DNA of 64,000 nt from Streptomyces sp. NRRL S-118 (lineage in GTDB: Bacteria; Actinomycetota; Actinomycetes; Streptomycetales; Streptomycetaceae). The stretch spans positions 22,582-86,581 of the forward strand of contig NZ_KL591006.1 of NCBI RefSeq assembly GCF_000716335.1, read 5' to 3'. Under the pieces are notes generated by a model, which was not told where the DNA came from, did no database searches, and saw nothing but the letters and a program-made list of their open reading frames with translations. Shown here piece by piece: positions 1 through 8,272 of the stretch; the first letter of the stretch is position 1, and each line of letters opens with the position of its first letter. The position numbers were made by a program, and so were the translations under genes.

Positions 1-1549
1 CCCGCCCGGTGAACGCGGCGTTGCGCGGCGGCACCTGCCACACCGGGGGCGGCGTGCCGGGATAGCGCGGGCTGCGGTCCTCGTCGGGCGCGACCGGCCG
101 CAGCGGGGCGTCCCCGGTGGCGAGCCCGGGCCGCCCGACGGCCGCGACCAGGGCCGACTCCGCCTCGTCCGGCCCGTCGCGCTCGACGAGGTCCACGGCG
201 ACGAGGTCGGCGAACGGCGCCGGCAGCGGCGCTGCGTGGATGCGGATCGGGATCAGCATCCGCTGCGACGCCTCCGGGTCGCGGGCCGCGACGGCCTTCC
301 ACACCTCGTGGGCGTGCGGCAGCCGCACGTAGTCCGGGGAGAGCAGCGCGACGATCCGCCCGGAGCCGTCCAGCGCGTGCCGCACCTCGGTCAGCGCCCC
401 GGAGCCGGCGTGCTCGGCGGCGCCGCTCAGCGCCACCTCGTAGCCCAGGCCGGCGAGCCGGGCGGCGATCCACTCGGCCCACATGCGGTCGGCGGGGGCG
501 TAGCTGAGGAACAGGTCCGACGGGACGGGCGGCTTGGTCCGCTCGTACGAGGACAGCAGCGCCCGGCGCATGGTCTCCGGCATCGCCCGCTGCCGGGTCA
601 CCCGCCCCTCGGTGATGCGGCCGGTGAGCCGCTCGGAGGCGGCGAGCAGGCTGCTGCCCTGGTGGGGCCGGTCGCCGACGGGCGCGGGGATCTCCTCGTA
701 CGCGAAGAACGGCCGGTACGGGATCTCCACGTCGCCCCAGTAGCGGTCGCGCTCCTCGCGGCTCATGCCTTCCAGGAACGCGGCGAAGCGGCTGCGGGCC
801 AGGTCGCGGCCGGCCTCCAGCTTCTTCTGCTCGGCGTACTCGACGCGCATGGGGGCGGGCAGGATCCGCACCGGCCTCAGGCCGACCTGGGCGCGGATGG
901 ACTCGGCGACCGCGGCGGCGCCCTGGATGGACTGGGCACTGAGGGTGAAGCAGTCGACGACGACGTCCGGGAGCAGCACGGTGCAGATGCCGGCGATGTC
1001 GGACAGGCCGGTCCGGCTGTCGACGAGGACGTAGTCGTACCGGCCGCGCAGCTCGTCGCGGAGGGCGGCGAGGAAGGCGGCACCGCGCAGCCGGGTGTAG
1101 AAGTGGTCCCAGTCGAAGGTGGAGACGGCCGCCGAGTACCCCTCGTCCTGCAGCCCGGCGGGCAGGAAGTCCAGACGGCCCCCGCCGTCGAGGTCCACGC
1201 CGACGCCGACGATGCACCGGTCGACGTCCGCCCGCTCCCGGAACCAGGCGGCCCGGTCCCGCGGGTGTTCCGACCCCGGCTCGTCGGCGCGCAGCGCGTA
1301 GTCGCGGATGAGGTCGATGACGCCCTCGGTCGAGCTCAGTTCGGGGTCGACGAGCAGCGGGTGGAAGTACCGGTGCAGGCCCGGTGCCTCCAGGTCCCAG
1401 TCGACCATCAGCACGCGCAGGCCGTTGCTGGCGAGGATCCAGGCGGTGTTGACCAGGGCCATGGTGCGGCCCACGCCGCCCTTGAACGAGTAGAAGGTGA
1501 CGACGGTGCCGGGTGCGGCCGGCGTGGCGGAGCCACCGGGGCTGTTCAC
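1..1549 (-). CDS. fxsT: FxsT: FxSxx-COOH system ParA-like/TIR/NB-ARC-TPR protein (3' end beyond window)
   Basis: Translation from GTG 1549 runs open to the window edge, giving 516 codons of a longer protein. Residues 23-29 read KGGVGRT, a deviant Walker A of MinD/ParA-type ATPases, followed by VDWDLEAPG. After about residue 330 comes a TIR-like segment (SDLFLSYAPADRMWAEW), and the last visible residues (WQVPPRNAAFTGR) match the linker that precedes the NB-ARC and TPR part in FxSxx-COOH system TPR proteins. The start overlaps the fxsC stop as GTGA, so translation is probably coupled. Its exact role in FxSxx systems is not established; signalling or regulation is inferred from the domains. The C-terminal half is not visible. 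Confidence 0.85.
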   Translation of the reverse strand, partial: MNSPGGSATPAAPGTVVTFYSFKGGVGRTMALVNTAWILASNGLRVLMVDWDLEAPGLHRYFHPLLVDPELSSTEGVIDLIRDYALRADEPGSEHPRDRAAWFRERADVDRCIVGVGVDLDGGGRLDFLPAGLQDEGYSAAVSTFDWDHFYTRLRGAAFLAALRDELRGRYDYVLVDSRTGLSDIAGICTVLLPDVVVDCFTLSAQSIQGAAAVAESIRAQVGLRPVRILPAPMRVEYAEQKKLEAGRDLARSRFAAFLEGMSREERDRYWGDVEIPYRPFFAYEEIPAPVGDRPHQGSSLLAASERLTGRITEGRVTRQRAMPETMRRALLSSYERTKPPVPSDLFLSYAPADRMWAEWIAARLAGLGYEVALSGAAEHAGSGALTEVRHALDGSGRIVALLSPDYVRLPHAHEVWKAVAARDPEASQRMLIPIRIHAAPLPAPFADLVAVDLVERDGPDEAESALVAAVGRPGLATGDAPLRPVAPDEDRSPRYPGTPPPVWQVPPRNAAFTGR

Positions 1550-2916
1550 TGCTCTGGCCCTCCCTCACTGCGGGGGTCGCGCGACTCCTGCGGGGCGTAC
1601 GGGTCGTACGGGATGCGCGGGCCGCGCCCGGCGGACCAGGGGTGCCGCTGGGGCCGCGGGACCTGCGGCCTCCCGGCGGCGGGGGCCCGGCGGGGCGCGG
1701 GGCCGCCGCTGGGGCCGCGCAGGATCGGCCGGGCGGCGGGCGCGGTGTCGGTGTCGTCGGCGGCCGGCGGGACGGCGCCGGCCTGCCGCTTGCGGATCAG
1801 GTTGTTCTGGGCGGCCGCGACCATCTGGCCGAGCGCCCGCTTGAAGTCGCCGAAGCAGACCCGTACCTGGAACTGCCGGTCCTGCGCGCCCCGGGACGCC
1901 TTGCGCTCGAAGACCTCGGTGACACCGCTCCACAGTTCGTGCCGGTCGCGCTCCTCCTGGGGGTGGCACGGCACGAGGACGCCCGTCGCCGGGTGGTCGC
2001 TGCGGTCGAACTGCTCCAGCTGCCGGCGGTAGGGCGCGGCCGGCGCGCTCCAGGCGTCCACCAGCAGGATCGTGACCTGGTCGTCCTGCCACGCCTGGTT
2101 GAGCTGCCGGGTCAGTCCGGAGCGCACCTCCTGGTAGGCGGTGCCGTATCCCTGGGCGGTGACCAGCCGCTGCGCCTGCTGGTAGAGCGGGTACTCCTCC
2201 TGCGGGTGGTACGGGTTCCAGTCGAGTCCCGCCCTGCCGTAGTAGGGGGTGCCGCGGCGGTGCTCCGGCGCCGTGTCGGCCGTGCCGGCGGCGACGAAGA
2301 ACCGCACGGTGCTGCCGGGCCGGGTGGGTTCGGTGCGCGGCTGGAACGACAGCGGTTCCTGGGCGAGGCGCACCGGGTGCTCGGGGGCGGGCAGTTCCTC
2401 GGCGCGGGCGACGTCCAGGACCCGCTGGGCGATCAGCCGGACGGCGTTCTGGTAGTCCCGGCCGGTGGGGTCCCGCTGGAGCAGCCGCTGCAGTCCGGCG
2501 TCGGCGTACCAGGACCCGAGCCCGTCGGTCAGGTACTGGATGTGCGCGATCTCCTGCGGCGCCTCGACCGGCTGCCACAGTACGGGGATCAGCGCGGAGG
2601 AGCCGCGGTTGGTGCGGGCGAAGTACTGGCCGGCGCGGCGCATCATCACGCCCGCCTCACGCGAGCACCACTCGCTGCGGAAGTACGCCGGGGAGTAGAG
2701 GGCCACCATGGAGTGGCAGCTGCCGAGGGCGCGTTCGAGCTGCTCGCTCCAGTGCTCGCCGAGCTGTATCGAGCTGTTGTCCCGGAAGCCGACCGGCACC
2801 TGTGCCGTGCTGTCGGACAGCTCGATGATCCGGTCGCACAGGTCGTCGTAGAACTGGCGGACGTACGCGTCCTTGTCGTCGACCCTGGCGTAGCTCAGGA
2901 AGAAGTACGGCCCCAC
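1546..2916 (-). CDS. fxsC: FxsC: TIR-like protein of the FxSxx-COOH RiPP system
   Basis: 456 aa, GTG start. The N-terminus GPYFFLSYARVDDKD is the TIR-like opening typical of FxsC, with conserved ALYSPAYFRSEWCSREAG around residues 75-95. A second conserved portion follows (RFFVAAGT, then an LLVDAW strand), and the last ~90 residues are Pro/Arg/Gly-rich and probably disordered. The TIR-like fold suggests a nucleotide-binding or NAD-related role, but the catalytic Glu was not confirmed. It lies 125 bp downstream of the HExxH gene and overlaps fxsT by 4 bp. Family assignment rests on the N-terminus plus operon context. Confidence 0.85.
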   Translation of the reverse strand: MGPYFFLSYARVDDKDAYVRQFYDDLCDRIIELSDSTAQVPVGFRDNSSIQLGEHWSEQLERALGSCHSMVALYSPAYFRSEWCSREAGVMMRRAGQYFARTNRGSSALIPVLWQPVEAPQEIAHIQYLTDGLGSWYADAGLQRLLQRDPTGRDYQNAVRLIAQRVLDVARAEELPAPEHPVRLAQEPLSFQPRTEPTRPGSTVRFFVAAGTADTAPEHRRGTPYYGRAGLDWNPYHPQEEYPLYQQAQRLVTAQGYGTAYQEVRSGLTRQLNQAWQDDQVTILLVDAWSAPAAPYRRQLEQFDRSDHPATGVLVPCHPQEERDRHELWSGVTEVFERKASRGAQDRQFQVRVCFGDFKRALGQMVAAAQNNLIRKRQAGAVPPAADDTDTAPAARPILRGPSGGPAPRRAPAAGRPQVPRPQRHPWSAGRGPRIPYDPYAPQESRDPRSEGGPEQ

Positions 2917-3041
2917 CGCGCCCCCACTGTTCCGCGTGTTCGAGCACGCCCCGGCAGACGGGGCATACCCCTCGCGCCCGCCCGTTATTGCGTCCCGGCC
3001 CCAAGCGGCAGGCGGAGCGTCACCTTCTGGCCAGAACTCGC

Positions 3042-4064
3042 CTACGCGGGCGCGGCGCCGCCGCCCCAGCCGACGATCTCCCGGCGCAACTCTGCCACGA
3101 ACTCCCTTCCGTCCGCGGTCAGTTCACCACAATCGAGCAGGGTCGCGGCGGCCTCCAGCGTCCGCTCCCGCCAGTGCGCGTACTGCTCCCGCGCGTACGG
3201 CCCGCGCTCCACCCGCCAGAAGTCGGAGACGCCCAGATGCGCGTACGTCCCCTGCAGCAGCGCCCCCGCCGGCCTGGGGTCCGGCCGCCACGGCGCGTGG
3301 TAGCGGGCCCCGGAGTCCGGACCGTGCAGCGGTACGAGATCGAGCAGCGCCCCGAGTTGTACATGCAGGAACTCGTGGACCAGCGCCAGTGCGAGCCGCT
3401 CGGGGTCGGGCGGCAGCGACACCCCGACGGCGCCGTAGCCGCGCCGCACCGCGGAGGACACCCCCGTGCCGTCCGGGCGGGGGCGCAGCGGCACCAGTGT
3501 CGTCAGCCCGGCGGCGACGGCCTGCGCGTACCACGGGTGCCGGTGGGCCAGCACCCGCCAGGCCGCCCCCAGCGCCTCCTCCCAGCGCCGCAGCTCACCG
3601 GGGCCGAGCGGCCCGGGCACGGGCTCGCCGTGCGCCTCCCGGTACGGGCCGCGGTCGTCGATCCGCAGCGTGAGCCTCAGCCCGGCGGCCTCCACCGTCA
3701 CGAGGTGGCCGGCGGCGTCCAGCAGCTCCGCGAGCCCGGCCAGCCACGGCTCCTCGGCCGCGCCCGCGTCCAGCCTCCGCAGGCACTCCGCGGCCCACAG
3801 GTCGACGTACGGCAGCAGCAGCGCCGCCTCCCAGCGTGCGCGCGAGTGGCGGCGCAGCCGCTCCAGCTCCTCGTACGTCCCGGCGAGGCCCGCCGCACGG
3901 GCGGCACGCGGCCTGCGCTCCTCGGCGGCCCGGCGCACCGCGCCCAGCAGCAGCCGCCGCTTGCTCAGCTGGCCGGCCCGCAGCACGGCGACGGCTCCCG
4001 CGCCTCCGCGGCCCCGGGCCAGGGCGCGGAAGGTCTCCCGGGCGATCACGTGCGGCCGGGTCAC
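3042..4064 (-). CDS. HExxH-type putative peptide beta-hydroxylase of the FxSxx system
   Basis: 340 aa, GTG start overlapping the fxsB stop (GTGA). The protein carries HEFLH at residues 230-234, the HExxH metal motif that defines the aKG-HExxH-type peptide beta-hydroxylase family found beside FxsB maturases. The N-terminal ~100 residues are helical and Arg/Ala-rich. Expected role from family knowledge: Fe(II)/2-oxoglutarate-dependent hydroxylation of the cyclophane peptide made by FxsB. The motif is intact, so unlike fused 'inactivated' FxsBH forms this is a stand-alone, probably active enzyme. The zinc-protease alternative is less likely given the operon. Confidence 0.82.
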   Translation of the reverse strand: MTRPHVIARETFRALARGRGGAGAVAVLRAGQLSKRRLLLGAVRRAAEERRPRAARAAGLAGTYEELERLRRHSRARWEAALLLPYVDLWAAECLRRLDAGAAEEPWLAGLAELLDAAGHLVTVEAAGLRLTLRIDDRGPYREAHGEPVPGPLGPGELRRWEEALGAAWRVLAHRHPWYAQAVAAGLTTLVPLRPRPDGTGVSSAVRRGYGAVGVSLPPDPERLALALVHEFLHVQLGALLDLVPLHGPDSGARYHAPWRPDPRPAGALLQGTYAHLGVSDFWRVERGPYAREQYAHWRERTLEAAATLLDCGELTADGREFVAELRREIVGWGGGAAPA

Positions 4065-5245
4065 CGCGCCACCCCCAGGGCGGCGACGTCGCGGACGAGC
4101 GCGGCCCGGATGTGCCCGATGAGCGCGGCCATGTCGGGGCAGTACACCGTCGGATGGGCGAACGGATCGTCCTCACCGGCCTTGTACCGGTGGGCGTACA
4201 GGCCGCCCCCGCACACCCGCTCCAGCGCGCATCCGCCGCACACCGCCGACCGGCGGGGCGTGCGGAAGGCGGGGTGCCGGGCCACGTCCGCGAACGAGTG
4301 CCGGAAGACGTCGAGCCCGGTGGCGGCCGCCCCGTCGTACGCCACCTTGAGGCTGTCGGCCAGCTCCAGAGTGCCGTCCGTCTCCACCACCACCAGGTCC
4401 ATGGGCCCGGTGCCGACGGCCTCGCTGCTCGCCCGGCCGCCCAGCAGCAGCATGATCAGCTCCTCGAAGAGCCGGATGCCGGTCTCGCGCCGCGGCGCGC
4501 CGTACCAGCGGTCGAAGACGGCACGGAGCCAGTCGGCGTACGGAGTCGGTCCGACGGCGCCGGAGCCCTCCGGGGGCCCGTGCGCCGCGCCCGGGGGCGC
4601 CGGCGGCAGGGGCCGCCGTCCGATGCCCGGCGGAGGGGCGCTCCAATTCCCGTGCGGCAGCAGCAAGTCCATGCGGGGCGGCGCGAACTCCAGCAGCGCC
4701 TCGTACGTCGCGACGGGATCATTGGCGAGATCGACGGTGCACAGCACCCCCGCGTACAGGTGCCGGTTCTCCGCCGCCCCGAGGGCCCTGAGCCCCTCGG
4801 CGACCGCCGCGTGGCTCCCCCGCCCGTCGCCGAACCGCCGGTTGCGGTCGTGGTCGCGGGCCGTCCCGTCCAGGCTGACCCCGACCCGCACCCCGTACCG
4901 GCGCAGGACCCCCATCAGCTCGGGGTCGCGCAGCAGCACCCCGTTGGTCTGCACGCCCAGCGCCACGTCGGCGCCGCCGCCGAGGGCGTCGCGCAGCACG
5001 CCCAGCGTCTCGTCCAGGTGCCGGGCGCCGACGAGCAGCGGCTCACCGCCGTGCAGGATGACGGAGATCGGCTCCCCGGGCCGTCGGTGAGCGGCGATGC
5101 GCCGGGCCACCTGCCGTACGGTCGCGGACTCCATCCGCCGGGGTTTGGTGCGCCAGCTCTGGTCGGCCGCCTCGTACACGTAGCAGTACGAGCAGGCCAG
5201 ATTGCACCGTCCGTGCAGCTTCAGCAGAAACTGACGGGGCGTCAC
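4061..5245 (-). CDS. fxsB: FxsB: radical SAM/SPASM cyclophane-forming peptide maturase
   Basis: 394 aa, GTG start. C14xxxC18xxC21 (CNLACSYC) is the radical-SAM [4Fe-4S] motif, and the C-terminal CGGC...ERVCGGG...YCPDM is a SPASM cluster-binding region. FxsB enzymes are known three-residue cyclophane-forming enzymes that crosslink the Phe ring to the Ser beta-carbon of an F-x-S motif. The substrate is encoded immediately upstream, and its TGA overlaps this GTG by 4 bp, giving tight stoichiometric coupling. Length is ordinary for the family. A Pro/Gly-rich loop lies around residues 195-225. Confidence 0.9.
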   Translation of the reverse strand: MTPRQFLLKLHGRCNLACSYCYVYEAADQSWRTKPRRMESATVRQVARRIAAHRRPGEPISVILHGGEPLLVGARHLDETLGVLRDALGGGADVALGVQTNGVLLRDPELMGVLRRYGVRVGVSLDGTARDHDRNRRFGDGRGSHAAVAEGLRALGAAENRHLYAGVLCTVDLANDPVATYEALLEFAPPRMDLLLPHGNWSAPPPGIGRRPLPPAPPGAAHGPPEGSGAVGPTPYADWLRAVFDRWYGAPRRETGIRLFEELIMLLLGGRASSEAVGTGPMDLVVVETDGTLELADSLKVAYDGAAATGLDVFRHSFADVARHPAFRTPRRSAVCGGCALERVCGGGLYAHRYKAGEDDPFAHPTVYCPDMAALIGHIRAALVRDVAALGVAR

Positions 5246-5445
5246 AACCCGTGCCGGCCCACTTCGACCAGGGCGGACCCGAACGCGGACACCGGCTCGC
5301 AGGAGGGATGGAGCGCGTCGTCCCGCAGCCGCGCCACCATGGCGCCGAAAACCGTGTCCGGCAGCTCGGCCAGCTCAGCGTCGCTCAGGTCGCTGACGTC
5401 AGCCAGGACCGAGACGAGCGGGGCGGGCGAATTGATCGCGTCCAT
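5242..5445 (-). CDS. fxsA: FxsA: FxSxx-type cyclophane RiPP precursor peptide, C-terminally extended
   Basis: 67 aa. The ATG at 5445 is preceded by AAGGGG with good spacing. The leader contains DVSDLSDAELAELPDTVFG, a typical acidic/helical FxsA leader. The core motif is F55-G-S57-A-L, but instead of ending there (FxSxx-COOH) the peptide continues with V-E-V-G-R-H-G-L. The ORF ends in TGA overlapping the fxsB GTG. A -10-like TATATG (5476-5481, minus strand) lies about 30 bp upstream. Predicted product: a Phe-Ser cyclophane, perhaps hydroxylated. The tail is odd and may be trimmed or define a subfamily. Frame verified base by base. Confidence 0.85.
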   Translation of the reverse strand: MDAINSPAPLVSVLADVSDLSDAELAELPDTVFGAMVARLRDDALHPSCEPVSAFGSALVEVGRHGL

Positions 5446-5552
5446 GATCCCCTTACCGTTCACTTTGTGCCGGAGCATATAACACACAGTGCACGCCCGC
5501 CTGCGCACGCGGCACGCCTCCCGCCGGGATCCGGACGGCCCGGGACCGTTGT

Positions 5553-6932
5553 TCAGGCCCGGTCCGGGGGCGGGAGGAGAACCCGCGGGTTGAGCACGTC
5601 CCCCGGATCGAGGGCCGTCTTGACCGAGCGCATGAGCCGGATCTCGGCGGCGGAGCGGGACAGGTGCAGGTAGCGGGCCTTGGCCCGGCCCACTCCGTGC
5701 TCGGCGCTGATGCTGCCGCCGACGGCCGCGACCCGCCGGAGCACCGCCTTGGTGACCGCGTCCTCGTCCTCCGGCGCGACGTCCAGGAGGTTGACGTGGA
5801 CGTTGCCTTCGGCCAGGTGTCCGAAGACGTACGCCCGGGCGCGGGCGCCCAGCAGGGAGGGCAGGCCCTCGACGAAGCCCGGGAGGTCGTCCAGGGGGAC
5901 GGTGACGTCCAGCTTCAGGGGGATCCCGGCGGCGTTGACGGCCTCGGTGTGCCGTTCCCGGTAGGCGGCCAGGCGGCCCCGGTCGGCGGCGTGCAGGGCG
6001 ACGGCCGCCTCGCGGACGGGCGCGTCCTCCAGCGCGGCGGCGAGTTCCTCGCCCGGATCGCGGCGGCCCGCGCACTCGGCCAGGAGATACACCGGGTGAG
6101 CGCCGCGGAAGGGGGCGGGCAGCCCGGTGTGCTCCAGCACCAGGCGCAGGCCGTCCGCGGTGAAGAACTCCGCCAGTTCCAGGGACTCCAGGCGGCGCAG
6201 GCGGGTGAGGACGGAGAGTGCGGCGTCGAGCGAGTCCAGGGCCAGCAGGGCCGTGACCCGCTCCGGGAGGAGGGGGACCAGGCGCAGCCGCGCCCGTGTG
6301 AGGACGGCCAGGGTGCCCTCGCTGCCGGCGAGCAGCTGGGTGAGGTCGTACCCGGTGTTGTCCTTGGGCAGCCCGGCCAGCCGGTCCACGACCTCGCCGT
6401 CGGCCAGCACCGCCTCCAGCCCGGCCACGTTCGCCCGGGTGGTGCCGTACCGGACGACGCGCTCACCGCCCGCGTTCGTGGCGATCATGCCGCCGATCGT
6501 GGCGGAGTCGCGGGCCGCCAGATCGACGCCGAAGTCCCAGCCCAGCGGCCGGAGGTGCCGCTGCAGCGCGGCCAGCGGCACGCCCGCGCCGACCGTGATC
6601 CGCTGGGCGCGGGGGTCGAGGGGACCGATGGTGTCGAGCCGGCGCAACGACAGGACGACGTCGGTGCCGTCGGGGCCGGGCACGGAGCCGCCGACCAGCC
6701 CGGTGTTGCCGCCCTGCGGCACGACGGCCGCTCCGGCGGCGGCGCACCGCCGCACCACCTCCACGACCTCCGCGGTCCCCCCGGGCCGCACGACCAGTCG
6801 CGCCCGCCCGGCCCAGCGCCCGGTGAAGTCGGTCTCGTACCCGGCACGCAGGGCGGGGTCGGCGAGGACGTGCGCGTCACCGACGACGTCCGCGAGCTGC
6901 TGCGCGAGCGGATCGGTATCGGGGGTGGTCAT
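5553..6932 (-). CDS. FAD-linked oxidase (glycolate/D-lactate dehydrogenase type)
   Basis: 459 aa from ATG 6932 (MTTPDTDPLAQQLADVVG). The N-terminal PCMH-type FAD-binding domain shows PQGGNTGLVGGSVP (about residues 75-90), ATIGGMIATNAGGERVVRYG and NTGYDLTQLLAGSEGTL. The C-terminal FAD-oxidase domain has GHLAEGNVHVNLLD and SAEHGVGRAK. This is the GlcD/FAD-binding oxidoreductase family, which oxidises 2-hydroxy acids; the substrate cannot be told from sequence. A longer in-frame extension to 7298 exists but is low-complexity GC-rich sequence and is rejected. Monocistronic, transcribed away from the tRNA. Confidence 0.85.
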   Translation of the reverse strand: MTTPDTDPLAQQLADVVGDAHVLADPALRAGYETDFTGRWAGRARLVVRPGGTAEVVEVVRRCAAAGAAVVPQGGNTGLVGGSVPGPDGTDVVLSLRRLDTIGPLDPRAQRITVGAGVPLAALQRHLRPLGWDFGVDLAARDSATIGGMIATNAGGERVVRYGTTRANVAGLEAVLADGEVVDRLAGLPKDNTGYDLTQLLAGSEGTLAVLTRARLRLVPLLPERVTALLALDSLDAALSVLTRLRRLESLELAEFFTADGLRLVLEHTGLPAPFRGAHPVYLLAECAGRRDPGEELAAALEDAPVREAAVALHAADRGRLAAYRERHTEAVNAAGIPLKLDVTVPLDDLPGFVEGLPSLLGARARAYVFGHLAEGNVHVNLLDVAPEDEDAVTKAVLRRVAAVGGSISAEHGVGRAKARYLHLSRSAAEIRLMRSVKTALDPGDVLNPRVLLPPPDRA

Positions 6933-7373
6933 GGGGGGCCTGGCCCTTCTGTGGGTGCGGTGTGGGGGCTGCGCTGCGGGGCTGCGCTTGGGGGTGCTCT
7001 CTGGGGGCGGTCCTCCGCGTCGTCGGCCGCGGGGCGGTGAGTTCTTTGTACCGCGGGGCGGGCCGGCGAGGGCGGGCTCAGCCGTGCGGGCCGGGGGCGA
7101 GTCCGGGTCCCGGCCCAGCCTGGGTCCGGCCGGGGAGGCGGGGGCGCGGGGCCGAAGCGCCTGGGCTACCGGCGGGGGGGAGGGGCTCGCGGGCGGGAAC
7201 CTGCGCGGGGTCTTGCGCGGGCACCCCTCGCCGCGCCACCGCACCGGGGAGGGCACCGCCCGGCCACCCCCTATCTCCCGGCGCCCGCGATTCCCCACCC
7301 GCTACACTGACGCCGGTACGCCGCACCCAGCGGCGCACGACCGGATCATCGGGCCCGTCCCGGTGGCCTCCCC
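6933..7373. other. Intergenic region, no gene recognised
   Basis: About 440 nt between the FAD-oxidase start and the tRNA. The sequence is G/C homopolymer-rich and its long ORFs have no recognisable domains. TACACT at 7303-7308 could be the -10 of a tRNA promoter; no convincing -35 was seen. Confidence 0.5.
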
Positions 7374-7446
7374 GCCTCCGTAGCTCAGGGGATAGAGCAC
7401 CGCTCTCCTAAAGCGGGTGTCGCAGGTTCGAATCCTGCCGGGGGCA
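7374..7446 (+). tRNA. tRNA-Arg (anticodon CCT)
   Basis: A 73-nt cloverleaf can be folded by hand. The acceptor stem 7374-7380 pairs with 7439-7445 (one G-U), with A7446 as discriminator. The D arm is TAGCTCAGGGGATAGAGC. Anticodon stem ccgct/agcgg encloses loop ctcctaa, giving anticodon CCT at 7407-7409. The T loop carries GGTTCGAATCC. CCA is not encoded. It is followed by a strong hairpin terminator and 0.7 kb later by a near-copy of its 3' half, the usual sign of use as an integration site. Confidence 0.95.
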
Positions 7447-7451
7447 CACAG

Positions 7452-7500
7452 GTCAAAGGCCCACCACTTCCGGATTTTCGGAGGTGGTGGGCCTTTTGAC
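7452..7500 (+). terminator. tRNA-Arg terminator hairpin
   Basis: A near-perfect stem (gtcaaaggcccaccacttcc paired with ggaggtggtgggccttttga, mostly continuous) closes a short loop containing TTTT. It starts six bases after the tRNA and should end its transcript. Confidence 0.75.
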
Positions 7501-7714
7501 ATCCACTTCTGACATCAACGAGGGCAGTCACTGACGACCTGGATAAGTGCTCCGGCAGCGGAGCCCGAGCCCGATCACCGGGTCCGCCTCCGGGAGCAGG
7601 CTCGCGCACAGGACGGGGAGGGGCGTGATCGGGATCAGCATGCCGGACAGATGGCAGACCGTACGCTGAATCGAGCGGGATCGGGCCCGCAGCACAGTGT
7701 CCGGGAGGTGCTTC

Positions 7715-8257
7715 ATGAAGGCCGAGATGGTGCCCCCGGCGTGGATGCATGAGCAGATCACGGCGGAGGAGTACGAGTCCTGGTCCGAGGAGCAATGCGC
7801 CGGCATTGAGATCGTGGACGGGATGGTCGTCGTGAGTCCGAGTGTGCCCGAGCGGCACAGCCGGCTGGCCCGGATTCTGGCGAACGCCCTGGACGCCGCC
7901 GCGGGCCCGGAGTGGAACGCCGACACGGACTTCGACGTCCGGCTTCAGGACGTCCCGCTCACCAATCGCCGCCCGGACGTCGTCGTGTACCGCGCAGACA
8001 CGATCGACATCACCCCCACCCGCCCTGAGCACGTGCTGCTGGTCGCGGAGGTGGTGTCGCCAGGCCCGGAGACCACCGATCGCATCGTGAACGGCAAGGA
8101 TTCGATCCCACTCCTAGAGCGGGTGTCGCAGGTTCGAACACTGCCGGGGGCACAGAGACACACCTCTTCAGATGCCATCCGCCCGATGGGGCGAGAGGGC
8201 GTCTGCGCTTGCAGGGGGCTTGCACCGACCTGCGGGCGACGCCGACCGGCTGACTGA
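7715..8257 (+). pseudogene. Uma2-family (DUF820) endonuclease, C-terminus replaced by tRNA remnant
   Basis: ATG 7715 follows GGGAGGTG with good spacing. The first ~130 residues are Uma2/PD-(D/E)xK-like: EEYESW, EIVDGMVVVSPSVPERHSRLA, DFDVRL..TNRRPDVVVYRAD, LLVAEVVSPGPETTDRIV. Normally the family continues with the K-containing catalytic core and a C-terminal strand (total ~190 aa). Here the frame runs into the tRNA-Arg-derived sequence at 8111-8154 (translated SIPLLERVSQVRTLPGA) and then unrelated sequence to the stop. The gene therefore looks truncated by a recombination event at the attachment site. An expressed chimera is possible but unlikely to be active. Confidence 0.65.
8111..8154 (+). 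repeat. Duplicated 3' half of tRNA-Arg (attachment-site-like direct repeat)
   Basis: 44 nt matching 7405-7448 of the tRNA (anticodon loop to just beyond the acceptor end) with 3 mismatches, in direct orientation. A tRNA 3' duplicate flanking a short segment is the classic attL/attR arrangement. No integrase remains between the copies, so the element is decayed or its junction was rearranged. Confidence 0.8.
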
Positions 8258-8272
8258 TGCTTCGAGTACCGC

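Noticed and set aside
236..3303. Long plus-strand ORFs over the FxSxx operon
   Set aside because: Antisense shadows; the minus strand carries clear FxsT, FxsC and HExxH motifs.
8111..8154. A second tRNA gene
   Set aside because: Only the 3' half is present; the acceptor 5' strand, D arm and anticodon 5' stem are missing, so it cannot fold as a tRNA.
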